Part shown: piece by piece, positions 45,771-58,027 of the stretch
How positions within the stretch are numbered: the first letter of the stretch is position 1
How the letters are laid out: the number at the start of each line of letters is the position of its first letter
Origin: Bisporella sp. PMI_857
Taxonomy: Eukaryota > Ascomycota > Leotiomycetes > Helotiales > Helotiaceae
Length of the DNA stretch: 64,000 nucleotides
Assembly: GCA_021307315.1 (NCBI GenBank)
Contig: JAJSPD010000005.1
Coordinates: 620,001 to 684,000, forward strand
Direction: 5' to 3'
Program-made: the position numbers and the translations under genes
The notes under the pieces: generated by a model
Seen by the model: only the letters and a program-made list of their open reading frames with translations
Told to the model about the DNA's origin: nothing
The model's database searches: none

Positions 45771-48148
45771 TTATTCCGCTCCTATCAGGCTCTTGGGCAA
45801 GAACGCGAATATTGTGCCGACAAGAGCAAGTGTTGAGCAGACGATAATTAGAAAGTATGCTAATAGACGCTCCCTTGTACTGATTTCCTTGCCAAAGAGC
45901 TTCAGGTAGAACATCAAGGGCAGGATGACGCAGATTGAGAAGCACAACGATGATCCCATAAACGCCATGATGCTATCGAATGCCGGGAAAATGATGGCGA
46001 TGACAACAAATGTAACAATGACTAAAACGCGCAGCGTGATGATGATCGCACCACGGAGATAGTTGGAAAGTCCTGTGAGCTCTGAAGCTTCTGAGAGCGC
46101 GGTTGGAGTTACCCCGGCGAATGTCTCAAGCATACTAACAATTGGTCGCGCATTTAAGGGTACCTTTGTGAGTGGAATGAAGGCGATGCAGATGCTCATT
46201 ATGACTTCGAGGGAGCGTGGGTAGCCCTTTGTTCGAATGATATTTGCTGTGATTTCAGTCATGACGAAATCCCCGAACATCAGGTATCCGGCTGCCGCAG
46301 TAGCGCAATCCATAAGGTACTGGAAATTGTCAGAACGGGTGTATCTATGAAAGGGAAGGGCCAAGATACATACTGTGAAGATAAAGGTTGACTTTACGGC
46401 CCGCGAAAACTTCTGTGGATGTCGCATATCTCTGTAGATGTTGGGGAAAACGGAGTGCCCGCCCCATGGAGACATGAGCAGACCGAACGAAAGGGGCAGT
46501 GTGAGCCAGTTTGCAGGAAAGAGGTAGGTATCTGCTGGCATACGCAGAGAGCCAGGAGAATCAGGCTTGACAAAGCCATCAATGAAGATTATAAGGACAA
46601 CTGAATTCCCGTTAGTGACATATTTCAAGCAACAACTTTCTTATCGTCCACAATGGACCTTGGAGAATTGGGAATAAAATGCAATATGGAAATCTTGAAG
46701 AGGACCACAAGTAAATGCTTACTTACTGCAGAAGCATGCGAATATACCCATGAAGCTACTATAGCTCAAAAGTCGTAAGGGAGCAAAGTTTAGGGGTATC
46801 AAAATTAGACCACATAATACTTTCCATTCATTAACGCCAACGCCTGGAATCAACAAGTTCAGGGTATCCGCAAACAATACAACCAAAGCAACGCATGCAG
46901 CGAGTAATTCCAGCGTGAAGAGCACACTAGTTGCGATCCTCGCCTTATTGCCGTAGGAGATAAATGCTAGATCTGCGAAGGATATGAGACTAGCATCTAC
47001 ATCAAGACACTATAGGATATATTGTTAGTCATGGGCATAGTTGTAGATAAGGCCTCAAGGGCTAGATAAACCCAGATCTTATAAACGCATTTACATTATT
47101 TTACTTTCAACGAAGGCTAAGAACTTACCTTAGCAAGTATTCTGGCAGTGTAGGCAGTGACTACAGCTGCCAACAACAAGAAGATTGTGCCACACAACCA
47201 TCCTGCGTACCTGATTCCCATTGGCAGACTGAGCAAACCAACGCCAATAAGCACATTTGTAGAATTGAGGATTGTCTGTGGCAAGGTTGATTGTCCAGCA
47301 ATAGCAAGCACAATTTTGCCGTCTTGTTCTACTTCCTTGACAAGTATAGGGGCATGTTCTCCGTCAATAGCTCGACGATCATGTTGTTGTTTCCACAAGC
47401 TGGCTGCTTCAGCCATAGAAGACCTATTCAAGGTAGAGGTGATTGTTCCGTAGGATGTGCCATAACTTCCAGCTAATGGAGTTGCTAGATATGGTTGAAT
47501 AGCAAATATCGACTGGTTTGTCCTGACACTGCCGTGCCTACTTGTAAAATCGCTGCCGAGACGCTTCCCTTCTACATCTGCGTTTGTCGACGCTTTCGGT
47601 GTAGTTGGATTGCTTTCTGAGAGGAAAGGCTCATCATCAATTGCATTTTCTGGGCTCGAAGCCTCGAGATGTGCCCTAAGCAGAGATGTTCTTGGAATCC
47701 TTCCACTCTCCGTATCGGTTCGTCCGTACTGTATTTCTTCGTCTCCTTCTGGATATGGACCTTGGTCTGTAAGAATGAAAGAAGGTCGACGGGGTGTCAC
47801 CTCATGAAAGGCGGCGGCTCGTTGCCAACTTGCTGCGAAGTTTTCGATGCTGTTCACGCCACCCACTTGGGCTAGAGCGTTTATCCGCATAGTAATTGAG
47901 GACCTAGACTTCCAGTTAGTTCTGCAAGCACAAAATCCCAAGGAACAAACTCGCCTTCGTCTTCGGAGATCATGGCTGCTGTTGCTTTCATTTCTCTCGT
48001 CGTGTGGCCCAATCAATAGGGATGCCGAAGGAGAATCACTCTCCTCTTCTTCGTTTTCGTTGAAATGCACACTTCTGTCCGAACTGACTGAGGAGCTTCT
48101 GGTGGTTCCATATTGGTATTCCTCCCAATTCGTGGGATTCCGTGGCAT
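45771..48148 (-). CDS. Vacuolar amino-acid transporter (Avt1-like)
   Basis: Exons 48148-47129, 47009-46727, 46600-46374 and 46319-45771 give 692 residues. The membrane half belongs to the AAAP/Aa_trans family: it begins TLPQTILNSTNVLIGVGLLSLP (TM1 with the family's Asn/Gly pattern), continues through MGIRYAGWLCGTIFLLLAAVV, ISFADLAFISYG and SVFPNIYRDMRHP, and ends in FLIIVCSTLALVGTIFAFLP, roughly eleven helices. The first about 270 residues are a hydrophilic, Ser/Arg-rich cytosolic tail, as in Avt1, which moves neutral amino acids into the vacuole. A 42-nt in-frame GTTTGT...CTAACTGGAAG stretch after DLRRRRR might be a very short intron; it was kept as coding. Confidence 0.88.
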
Positions 48149-49276
48149 CTTGGAGGTGAATGACGTATTTTAGGAAGAGTGGTCTACTGGTGGTCAACTC
48201 GACGACCGAGATGCTTTACAAACGGATACAGAAGTGCGATGGACCACCTCTCTGGTTAGGAAGAGGAGAGATTAAACATATAGAATATATAAATTGGAAG
48301 GGAAGAACTGACATGACGCCGAATATCAAGTCTCAAAATTGATGCAGCATTTTCTGCCGGGGTTGTCCAACCTTATCGAGTATGAAGGATTGATTGGTCA
48401 ATGAGCTCACGCCACGGTGGAGACTTGAGGAGGGGCGGGGGAGAAAAACGATCAAACCAGAGAGAATGTCCATTTTCCTGTTTATAGGCATAGCGAAAGT
48501 GCCTAGAAATGAATATATGCGTGGCCTGGAGAAGAGACAAATGGAGGGGTTTTTTTTGGTTTTTTTTTGACACAAGACATCTCAATCCATCAACTACAGC
48601 AAATTCAAAGTTGGATGGATAGATATGATGTGCATGGGCCAGTCGAGGTGCAGTCCCCCAGATTGCCAAGCTTGAAAGATAACGAACGAAAAACCATCCT
48701 CCCCACCCCTGTGCAAAAAAAGAAATCTTCAGATCCCTGTGACTCTCTATCAAATCATGTACCCGAACAGACCGATGCGAACCGCACGCAGCATTGCAAA
48801 CTCTACCTCTTCACCTGGATGAAGAATGGGAAAAAAAAAAGAAAGAAAAAAAAGACAATATATTTTTACTATTAAAAACTTTTTTTCCCCTCTTGCTGCT
48901 ACTCTTGAAGCATGCAAGTCGGTGACACCGAAACTAGTTGTAATCAACCATAAAATCAAGACTTGCATACCTGACTATTTACGTCAAATTGCTCAGCTGT
49001 GGTACAACCCACCTCAATTCATCTTTTGGCCTGGACATTTGCCGACATTCATACTCCTACTCCGCGGCATGATCGACGTGATTTTGTTGTGACAACTGTC
49101 GAAGCTGGCATAACATCAGTCACTTCGTTAATTGTGAAAATTATGCTATGGAGACTGACCTGACGTTGTATTCTGTTACGTCCACGAATATACTAAGCTC
49201 CTCCTAAGCATGTTTGATGCTCATTCCACTGTATTGTGTCTGTTGATCACCTGCGTGGTTCTGAGGTCGAGAACAC
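48149..49276. other. Intergenic, no gene recognised
   Basis: 1.1 kb between the transporter 5' end and the bmt2 3' end. Poly-A and poly-T runs occur near 48550-48568 and 48830-48853. The short frames have no recognisable homology. Confidence 0.5.
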
Positions 49277-50137
49277 CTATTTCAACACTATGCAGAAATT
49301 GTTTCTATCCTTCCCGGACCGGAGTTCTTCTTTCTTAAATGTGATCTTCTTTATCACAGAAGACTCCAGCTTCCATAGGTAATATACTAGTTTATTCGAT
49401 ATCTTCTTTCTGACAAGAACATATCCAAGACTCTCCATGATTGCTTCCATTTTAGGTTCGTCCATATACCTGGAGTTAGTCACACATGGTGCAGGCAAGA
49501 CCAGGAATAGGCTTGGGAGAAAGTTGCTGAGGTCCTCTGGTTGTTTTCGATGGCTTAGGAATTCGAGAGTTCGCAAGAGCATCTTTCCTCTTCCAGGAGC
49601 ATCCGGCACAAAGTTCAGGACTAGTGATAGGCTGATGATATCAAACTGGTCTTGGTCATTATCGGGAAGTGGTCGCTCCATGAAGTCCTGCTCTTTGATC
49701 TCCGGTGACTGGCTGTTTAAATCGATCCTCTCAATTGCGAACAGTCCACTCTTTGAGCATGCATTAGACGTGCTCAGAGCCCCGACTTCCAACATTTTGA
49801 TAGCATGATTTTCGGCCTGATCCCTCAGGGCAGGAACAATAGGTTCCAACCATTCTAACAGTATCTTAGAACTGTCTCCTCCTCTATCTTTGCTCTGTCC
49901 AATAAGACTTGCTTTTTGATATGCTTTGATACCGCCCTGGGATTCAATCTGCTTGGCAAGAGCGGCAGCCTTAGCTTCATCGCCTTTGGCAATTGCTGTG
50001 GCTCGCTGTTTTTCAAGAGTATGATGTGCTCGGATGAGTGTTCGTGTCGCTTTCCTAGAGATTGATAGGGGAGTTTGGACGATTTTAGGTCTACCCTGAG
50101 AGAGAGATTTCAATCGCGTATCCTTCTTTTTGGTCAT
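49277..50137 (-). CDS. bmt2: 25S rRNA adenine-N1 methyltransferase Bmt2
   Basis: Single exon of 286 residues. Bmt2 makes m1A2142 in 25S rRNA in the nucleolus. The N-terminus is basic (KKKDTRLKSLSQGRPKI), followed by a helical region with IESQGGIKAYQKASLIGQ, a conserved family block. The Rossmann-like core has LEVGALSTSNACSK (SAM loop), IERIDLNSQ, ERPLP, FDIISLSLVLNFVPDAPGRG and PSLFLVLPAPCVTNSRY. It is divergent from rpl25 with only 257 bp between the start codons, so a rRNA-modifying enzyme and a large-subunit protein probably share promoter elements. Confidence 0.92.
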   Translation of the reverse strand: MTKKKDTRLKSLSQGRPKIVQTPLSISRKATRTLIRAHHTLEKQRATAIAKGDEAKAAALAKQIESQGGIKAYQKASLIGQSKDRGGDSSKILLEWLEPIVPALRDQAENHAIKMLEVGALSTSNACSKSGLFAIERIDLNSQSPEIKEQDFMERPLPDNDQDQFDIISLSLVLNFVPDAPGRGKMLLRTLEFLSHRKQPEDLSNFLPSLFLVLPAPCVTNSRYMDEPKMEAIMESLGYVLVRKKISNKLVYYLWKLESSVIKKITFKKEELRSGKDRNNFCIVLK

Positions 50138-50228
50138 TGCGAAATGTCATTTTCTGACCAACCTATCTTCCAGATGAACTCAGATTGAATCCAAATGGAG
50201 AAAGTTATTGAAAGTTGCTGTCAAGTAG

Positions 50229-50234
50229 CACGTG
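50229..50234. promoter_or_regulatory. CACGTG element between bmt2 and rpl25
   Basis: CACGTG followed by AT, 92 bp upstream of bmt2 and 161 bp upstream of rpl25. The same core, also followed by A, lies in the rpl7 promoter, suggesting a ribosome-biogenesis control site; the binding protein is inferred, not shown. Confidence 0.45.
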
Positions 50235-50394
50235 ATGAAAAAAAAACCTCGCTTCGGCTTGTAAAGCTAGCACAAATCTAGCTTAGCTCACCACACCAAG
50301 ATTCAATCAACTCACCACCGAACTTTTCGAAACTTTTACAATATCGAACTTCACGACAACTCGACAACCGCCATTCTCAGAAAATACATTCAAA

Positions 50395-51173
50395 ATGGCC
50401 CCAAAGGACAAGAAAGGTAATACATGATTGCTTATTACACTGCCATAAGCTATACCTTTCAGTATTGGACTTCTCCTCGTTGGCGCCTCCGATAACTTCA
50501 AATTCATAAGGTCGGGGCTGGATGAATAAGAAATTGTGATGGAGAGGCGCACAGCAGCAGCAGATATTGCGAGTTCTACAAGAGCGATTGCTGATGCGTA
50601 AGTTTAAACAGGTGCTGCCGCTAAGCCCACCAAGGGTAACAAGAAGGCCAACGAAGCCGCAAAGGCTGCGTTGAAGGGTGTAAGTTATACCTAAGCTCAG
50701 CCTCAATTGAGCATCAAAATGCTAATGAAATTCCAGATTCACGCAAAGAAGACCCGCAAGGTCCGTCTATCGACCACCTTCCACCAGCCCAAGACCCTCC
50801 AGCTCTCCCGCTCGCCCAAGTACCCAAGAATCTCGGTCAAGCATGAGCCCCGGCTCGATGAGCACAAGGTCATCATCCACCCTCTCAACACCGAGAGCGC
50901 GATGAAGAAGATTGAGGAGAACAACACCCTTGTCTTCATCGTTGACATCAAGGCCAACAAGAGACAAATCAAGGAGGCTTTGAAGAAGCTCTATGATATT
51001 GATACCATCAAGATCAATACCCTCATCCGGTATACCTCTCAAAATTCTGTTTTATACCGAAACTCTTGCTAATAAACCCCCACAGCCCTGATGGATCCAA
51101 GAAGGCCTTTGCTCGTCTTACCGCTGACGTTGATGCCCTTGACATTGCTGCTACCAAGCTTGCTATCGTCTAA
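50395..51173 (+). CDS. rpl25: 60S ribosomal protein L25 (uL23, L23a)
   Basis: Exons 50395-50416, 50612-50679, 50737-51029 and 51086-51173 join to 156 residues. uL23 sits beside the polypeptide exit tunnel and is a docking site for SRP and chaperones. The basic N-terminal extension ([19 protein letters not shown]) is followed by the uL23 core: [60 protein letters not shown] and [25 protein letters not shown]. The start exon of only 22 bp followed by a 195-bp intron is typical of ribosomal protein genes. Confidence 0.95.
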
Positions 51174-51842
51174 ATCACTTGGAGGGGATATGTGCTGGAG
51201 CAAGGATTTGGTATGGTCATGGTTTCCTAGTATACTACGTGCTTTCGGAGTATGTGGTTGCCCTTTGCATTCAAGGCGTCATGAGAAAATACCAAAATCA
51301 AAAGTCCACAAGAATATTATGATACCCATTTTTTTTAAAACTTTAGTTGTGAGGTTTTCTCTCTGTGCAATAGTGAACGTCTTCGTATTTGTTCAGAGTC
51401 GCTGGCTCTACATACCATTACTAGAATCTGTAACTTCATTTGTCAGGCACCAATACCGATATATGTTCCCAAGCAAGCCTTATCAATTGGCCTTTAGAGC
51501 TGTCCCAAGATGACCATGTGGCAGTGTTACCGCTCCGTCTCCCGCCCTGACTGGTTCTCAGCATACGTCCCTCAAGCGTTCGTTCTACTCAGAAACCAAA
51601 AAGTACGCATCATGAAACGCGTCCCCATTCCCATTTTATGCTACACAGCAGTATAGTACAGTAGAGCAGAGCTACCAACCCCCACCCATGCCAATATTCA
51701 TACAGACCAAGGATGCCAACGCTTCTCACTATCCTCCTACTAGTCATACACGACCCCTATCATAACACCCTCCTCCATCCTTATCACATCCATATCGCAT
51801 ACAAGCTCCTCCCCAAACCCGCCAATGATGCGTCTTTGACGA
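51174..51842. other. Convergent 3' region
   Basis: 669 bp between the rpl25 and tim8 stop codons. Long frames here do not resemble known proteins. Confidence 0.5.
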
Positions 51843-52241
51843 TTATACCGCCCCCCGCCGCCTCAGGTCATCCAAATGCTTCAGCACCGTCCAATTCGCG
51901 TCCATGAAGCGATCCACGCAGTTCGCCGTGCAGCTCTCCTCGCCGCGATCCAGCTTGCTGCTGCGGATCGTGCCCGTGACGCACTTCTTGAAGCAGGTGT
52001 CCGTCAGGGCATGTATTGCTGTTTGCCAAATCAGCTCGCGCTCCTCAGCCGCCTCGATGCACGCATAAGATATAGAAGTGGGAAAAGGAGAGGGGAGAAG
52101 GGAAGACGAAGACGAACACTGCTGTACCCTGGCCCTCTGGCTCTCGTTCACGATGAATTGTTGGAGTTCGGCTTTGTCCTTTGCGGAGAGGGCGGAAAGG
52201 TCGACGTTCATGTTTTGCTCGAGTGTGCTTTGTGGATCCAT
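51843..52241 (-). CDS. tim8: Mitochondrial intermembrane-space chaperone Tim8
   Basis: Exons 52241-52118 and 52018-51843 encode 99 residues. The twin CX3C motif is complete: Cys50-Cys54 (CFKKC) and Cys71-Cys75 (CTANC), 16 residues apart, flanked by DKAELQQFIVNESQRARVQQ and DRFMDANWTVLKHL. Tim8 with Tim13 escorts membrane proteins such as Tim23 across the intermembrane space. The unspliced frame stays open and would add a Ser/Pro-rich insertion between the helix and first Cys pair, but a 99-bp intron with donor GTTCGT and acceptor ACAG restores the conserved QQSIHALTDTC junction. Confidence 0.93.
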   Translation of the reverse strand: MDPQSTLEQNMNVDLSALSAKDKAELQQFIVNESQRARVQQCSSSSSLLPSPFPTSISYACIEAAEERELIWQTAIHALTDTCFKKCVTGTIRSSKLDRGEESCTANCVDRFMDANWTVLKHLDDLRRRGAV

Positions 52242-52895
52242 GGTGGGTGATTGGTATGTAGATTTGGTGTATCGGAGGTGGAAGAAGCGCTTTTTGGTGA
52301 TGCACCTCTCTTTTTTTTTGTGGAGAAAAGCAGAGGGAGCTAAGAGTCACGTGTTAGTACCCAATAGGGACAGTAACGAAAATGGATACCAGAAGCGGTG
52401 TTGTTGTATGATTACATCTTATTCTTTATTATAGGCTTAACAAAATATAGTAGATGGGTGGATTGAAATTTTGGATAAACTGAGGGGTCAAGTTACGTTG
52501 AACCAGGAGGAGCTCTCAGCAACGCAACCTCACTCTTGTTCGCGTCTTAATCAATATGATATCTCTCAACTTCAAATACTCTTGTGGTTTACATGTAATT
52601 GGATTATTGCGCATTATTCTTTCATTAGAGAACTAGAGAAATCTATCTACCCGCCATCGTATCCTCGTAGAGTAGTTTATTTGGTAAACTAAAGGACTAG
52701 ACGATGGAGTATCTAGTTCTATAAACCTCTCGATACTTTATAAACTCGAACGAAAACAACCGCAATACTAGGAAAAGGATCATGCATGAATGATCAGGCA
52801 AAAATCCCGAAGAGCTGGAACGCAAAATCTACTATATACTGCGTCTGTGGAACAACAATATCCTTGTCGCAGAATAAAACTTGTGATCAGACTGC
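52242..52895. other. tim8 promoter and 3' region of the Mg transporter
   Basis: 654 bp. The left part upstream of tim8 carries a CACGTG at 52348-52353; the right part is AT-rich 3' sequence of the CorA gene. No other gene recognised. Confidence 0.5.
52348..52353. promoter_or_regulatory. CACGTG element upstream of tim8
   Basis: CACGTG 107 bp upstream of the tim8 start codon; one of four such sites near gene starts in this window. Confidence 0.35.
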
Positions 52896-55014
52896 TCACA
52901 GATATCTAAGTCTTCTGGCGGTAAATATGAAGACGACAGGAATTGCGATAATGACTGAAATTATTCCCCAAAATGCGTGCAAATTCTCAACACCGTTCCA
53001 AGGCACTTTAACGTTCATGCCAAAGATACCACAGATCAAGTTCAAAGGAACAAGAATGGATGCTAAGACCGTAATCTGACTGAGGACTCTGTTGGATCGG
53101 TTTCCTTGCGTGATATTGTCAATGGATAGTTGTGCCAAGTAGTTGCTGTGAGAACGTGCAAGCATCTTTTCAAAATGACCTAGACTAGTCATCATTGTGA
53201 CAACATGGTCCTGGATGTCGCCTAAATATAGTCCAATGTCCATGCGAGGGGTGACTTTGTAATTGGTGTTGCAGCGCTTTGTGAAGCCTCGGAGAACATC
53301 AGCCTATTAGCACGTTAGTCACATGATCGTGGACATATATTGTGTAGAGTTAAGATGCTTGTCGACAACTTACCTTACCACCCAAAAGCTTCATTAATCC
53401 CATAACATTCTTGCGAGCCATGCCGATCTTGCGTAAAAATGTGTTCATATCATCTGAGCGTGCAACGAAAACTTGGTCATCAATTGTATCGGTCTCCCTC
53501 TCAACATCGTCAATGACTGGGGCGAAGGAGTCAACAATATCATCACTGAGCAGGTTAGTTTATCTCATTACCTAGTCATGAAATAGTACTCACATCAAGG
53601 CATAACAAATCCAATCACCGTTGATTGCCATAAAATCTTTGAGGTTCGTGATACGTTGGCGGACGTGGTGAGCGTGAGCGTTGGGCGTGAAGCTGAAGCT
53701 TAAGCAGCCCTCCCGAAAAACAACTACGTATATGTTGAAAGGTTCATACGTCTTTCCACTACCGACATTCTCAACCATGAACGAACGGAAACAGGCGAAG
53801 TAATAGTTAGGGAAGAGCTCAATCTTCTCACGGGCTTCTTGTGTCATGATATCTTCGCGAGTCAAAGGATGAATGCCGAATGCCTTGCAAATAATGCTGA
53901 TTTCGTCTTTGCTAGGGCTATTCATGTTCATCCACCACACACCGTCTTCCTCTTCGCTCTCGAGAGACTGGAAGAGAGAACGAAGATCTTCGCCGGGCAT
54001 CGTGAGGTCTGACAACTCGTTGACATGGATCGTGTTCTCAGCGTGGGAAGAGAAGTATTCGAATCTGTTGCTGTCCAGTTGCTCTCCATGAATGTGGCAC
54101 ACGCTAGCTTCTTCAACAGTCTTCTCAGCTTTCACATCATCAGAACCAGATGAGAGGAAGTCGCCATCGGATGTGACAACCAAACCTGTGTGTGACTGCT
54201 TATGGCGCAGATCATGAAAGACATGTGGTTGGGATTTTTCGGCGGCTGGTGTCTTTGCACGCTCCTGTTCTTCAGCAATAAATTCCTCCAAAGCCTCGAA
54301 GTTAATTTCAAGACCATTTCTATAAGATGGGTTATCAACAGGAAAGCAGACGTCGTCCTCAGCAGCGCTAGCCGCCGATTTACAAGAAGAGGCGATACTG
54401 TTCTTGATGCTCTCATTTGTGTAGCGTCTGGTTCTGCGGCTGGGAGCGCTAATAGCAGAGACAGTTCGATGAAGACTATTAAGGCTTCGAGTCTCTGCAG
54501 CAAAATCTCTGGCATTATGAGTGTTCGAAAGTTCGCGCTCACGACGCCGAGCCTCAGCGAAAGCCTTCACAGAGCTTGGAGGCGAGTTGGATCTATCTAG
54601 TGTGGTAGCCGTGCCGCGTCGTTCTTTCTCTTCAAGTCTGCGGGCAGCGATTGGTGAAAGAGCATCTGAATCACACCAATCAGTGAACGTGCATTTTAAC
54701 AAATTGAATAAAGACGCCATGATGTCTTATCAAATCTTAGGCGTTATCTATTTCTTGACGTTTGACATACCAGTTTCATCATCTACTATTGCCTCCTCGA
54801 AGTCTCGGGCTTTGGTGCGTAGAAGCTCATCGTTAACATGTCCAAGCTTTGGGCTCAATGAAGTATGGTCCATGGTACTATGAGTGGTATTGACAGTGCC
54901 TCGTCGTGAGCGTGCCTTCTGGACATTTGGGGAGTGATGAGTATGATCATCAAGCTCAGGCACAGGAGTGCTGTAGCCTGTGTTCATCGGAGAGGTATCT
55001 TCCTGGTCTGACAT
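52896..55014 (-). CDS. CorA-family magnesium transporter (Alr1/Mnr2-like)
   Basis: Exons 55014-54771, 54665-53594, 53545-53374 and 53303-52896 give 631 residues. The C-terminus has the CorA arrangement: a long helical stalk (MDIGLYLGDIQDHVVTMMTS, NRSNRVLSQITVLASILVP), TM1 ending in the Mg-selective GMN motif (here FGMN), a short loop, TM2 (FWGIISVIIAIPVVFIFTARR) and a basic end. The large Ser/Arg-rich cytosolic N-terminus (about 250 residues) and the block VWWMNMNSPSKDEISIICKAFGIHPLTREDI mark the fungal Alr/Mnr2 branch. Alr proteins work at the plasma membrane and Mnr2 at the vacuole; the sequence alone does not tell which. Confidence 0.92.
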
Positions 55015-56802
55015 GGTGATAATGATCTATATCTTGATGGGTTTCGGCCAATAAGATTCGGCTCAAGAACTCCTTTAAGAACTCTCTTGACCTAGACACA
55101 AGTCGTGCAAGGTACTTAGCCTTCGAATGCAAAGGCGGGTCGCAACGAGCGCCCACCGCGTGTTTGCGTCAATTTGATAAACGGTCTTGCACAGGATGCC
55201 CCTGTACAGCTTATCCTACTATGGAATATCCTCCTCTCATCTACCCCGAGTAAATAAAACGTATAATTGTTTGTGCAGCGTCGTGTGACTGCGTTCTGTT
55301 AAGGCCCAGTTATGGCGGCTTCTTGTCTCCGCAGTAGGCCCAGCTCTTTGGACCGAGGAGCGGACGAATGAACGAGAACTGGTGGAAAGTGATGCCCGCC
55401 AACTTGGTGGATTTCTCAGAATAAGCCAGTAAGGCGAATGTGTGGAGGTGGTACTCTCGAGCTTGAGGACTTGGTTAAATGCCGCAATCTGCAGATTACC
55501 TTGAACTACTCTTGCCAGACATTAGCATTGATCGATAAGGGTTCTTTTAAGTGTGCTAATTTGAAAGAGACCATTAAAGAAGAAAAAAGGTTGCTCCCAA
55601 TGGATAAGATACCTACATCTGAGGAAACAACAGCAATGGACTGTTGTTGCGAATGACGTCGCCAAGAGAACTGGTTGACCTGTCTGCCACAAGGTCCTGA
55701 GAAACTAACGCTCGGTAACTGTAGTCAAGAAAGCCTTGAGATGCAAATTGCAACCGTTGCAATTTTAATTTGATGTTATAAGGTCAAAACCAAGAAGGTT
55801 GTTGTGTGGAAGTGTGAACAAGTTGGCCAAAGTCAGTTTTAACAAAGCGATTTTCAAAGCGGCGAGCGGGGACGTGCGGAAAAGCGGCCGACGAAAATTT
55901 GTTAGAAACAATGAATTAGGTTAATCCTTGCCTTGATGTGCTCAAGACAATTTCTCATTCACTCTTTGCGATGAAAGTATATTACATAGCAGTACTAAAA
56001 TTCGGTCCGTACAAGTCAAGTTGTAGCTTTATTCTCACAGGATAAATTCTATTTATAAGCTGGCGATTGGATGATTGGTGTTGAAAAGGAAGCAAACCTG
56101 TGGAAGTACCGCTACATGGACCAAATCATCCTTTACAAAGTCTCAATCGCCTGAATTCTCAGTCAAAATATCGGAAGGGGTCATATACGCTGTAGATATC
56201 TCAATTGGACTTATATCATCAGGTGAATGGATCCGTAGAGACATAAATTTTCCAAAAGGCAACATATGTGTCACCTCGATAATATCATCAGCAATCATGT
56301 GAGAACGTCGTGACCAAGGTATCAGATTTGAATTGAAGCCTGGAAATAGTTACGCAAATGTACTGCGTCTTCTTAACACATTCCGAATTTTGCTCTGAAC
56401 CCTTGCCGGGAGTTTTGAAGAGCGTAGTTAGGCGATGTATTTCTTTTAATTACTAATACTGTCCAAGGTCTGTCGGGCGCGAAGTGGAAGTGTGGTCCAA
56501 ATTTTCACAGCGGCAGATAGCACATTCTTCCAAGAAAGGCTCTTCATAAACAGATAGGTACGTAGAGCGAATGACATATGACTTGGAACACCATTGACCT
56601 TTTCGGAGAATCGAGCTCCACGAACCAGAAAATTGGCCGGCTCAAGGTTTCGCTAAATCGGCAAGCGACTCTGAGAGCCTCATCAATGTGTGGCGGTGCT
56701 AAATTTAACAGTCATAAGGCTGAGGGATGTCTGGAACGGACAGATGTGCTGCAGATCTCAGTTTCTGTCAGAACACGAACCCAACCATTCTTGACTACAA
56801 CA
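55015..56802. other. Divergent intergenic region
   Basis: 1.8 kb between the Mg-transporter start and the spc1 start; contains both promoters. Short frames at 55438-56302 have no recognised homology. Confidence 0.5.
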
Positions 56803-57163
56803 ATGGCAGACCAATTACTCGAATACGTTCGTGAGGCTGCAGAGGGACAGATTGATTTCGAGGGACAGCGTCTGGCTGAATTTCTTGCTACGGTTCTGCT
56901 TTCGGTGGTGGGAGTATGGGCTCTTTCACAAGAATTGCTTTACAAATGCTAACATCCTGCAGGCAGTTTCGTTCCTCTATGGCTATTTCCTGCAGGACAT
57001 CAAATTAGCACTCTTCATTGGGCTCGGTGGCACCGCTCTCACATTGCTTCTTATTGTGCCGCCCTGGCCATTCTTCAACCGACATCCGGTGAAATGGCTA
57101 TCAGAAGGAGGTGATAGGGCTGGAACTCATGGGATCACAGTGGATGGGAAAGTTGTGGGATGA
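56803..57163 (+). CDS. spc1: Signal peptidase complex subunit 1 (Spc1)
   Basis: Exons 56803-56913 and 56963-57163 (49-bp intron GTATGG...CTGCAG with CTAAC branch site) encode 103 residues. Spc1/SPCS1 is a small non-catalytic ER membrane subunit of the signal peptidase complex. The start QIDFEGQRLAEFL is the family hallmark, followed by two transmembrane helices (about 25-47 and 53-74) with the short DIKLAL link between them and the WPFFNRHPVKWL block on the cytosolic side. Confidence 0.93.
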
Positions 57164-57499
57164 TAATGATGATAATGATGGCGGAATACAACTAGAATAT
57201 GGCAGGAGTTGACAATGGTAACACTATTATATGCTTGGTGCGTTGGCGCTTCAATAGGTCGGAGTTCAGAAGGGACAATACTGCATGTTTGTGATTGATT
57301 GATTCGGCTTTTCATATAAGTTATTGAGGTGTCATAAGCCTGGGAAAGCATTCCTTCTGTGCATATTCCATGTTGACGCCACATGCTCCAAACGCCTCGA
57401 ATGCAAAGTGCATTGATCCTGATATGCACTATAGCCTCACACCCTTCTCAAAGGGCCTCTTCCCAGGCTAGAAGATCCCGCACATCAATGGTATGTCTC
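57164..57499. other. Convergent 3' region of spc1 and rbx1
   Basis: 336 bp between stop codons, beginning with a (GATAAT)-like mini-repeat at 57162-57180. Nothing else recognised. Confidence 0.5.

Positions 57500-58027
<528 letters not shown>

Noticed and set aside
50417..50611. Possible C/D snoRNA in rpl25 intron 1 (GTGATGG ... CTGA)
   Set aside because: Box C is poor and the sequence before box D has no rRNA complementarity that I recognise.
51843..52241. Unspliced 132-residue version of Tim8
   Set aside because: The extra 33 residues interrupt the helix before the first CX3C; splicing at GTTCGT/ACAG gives the canonical 99-residue protein.
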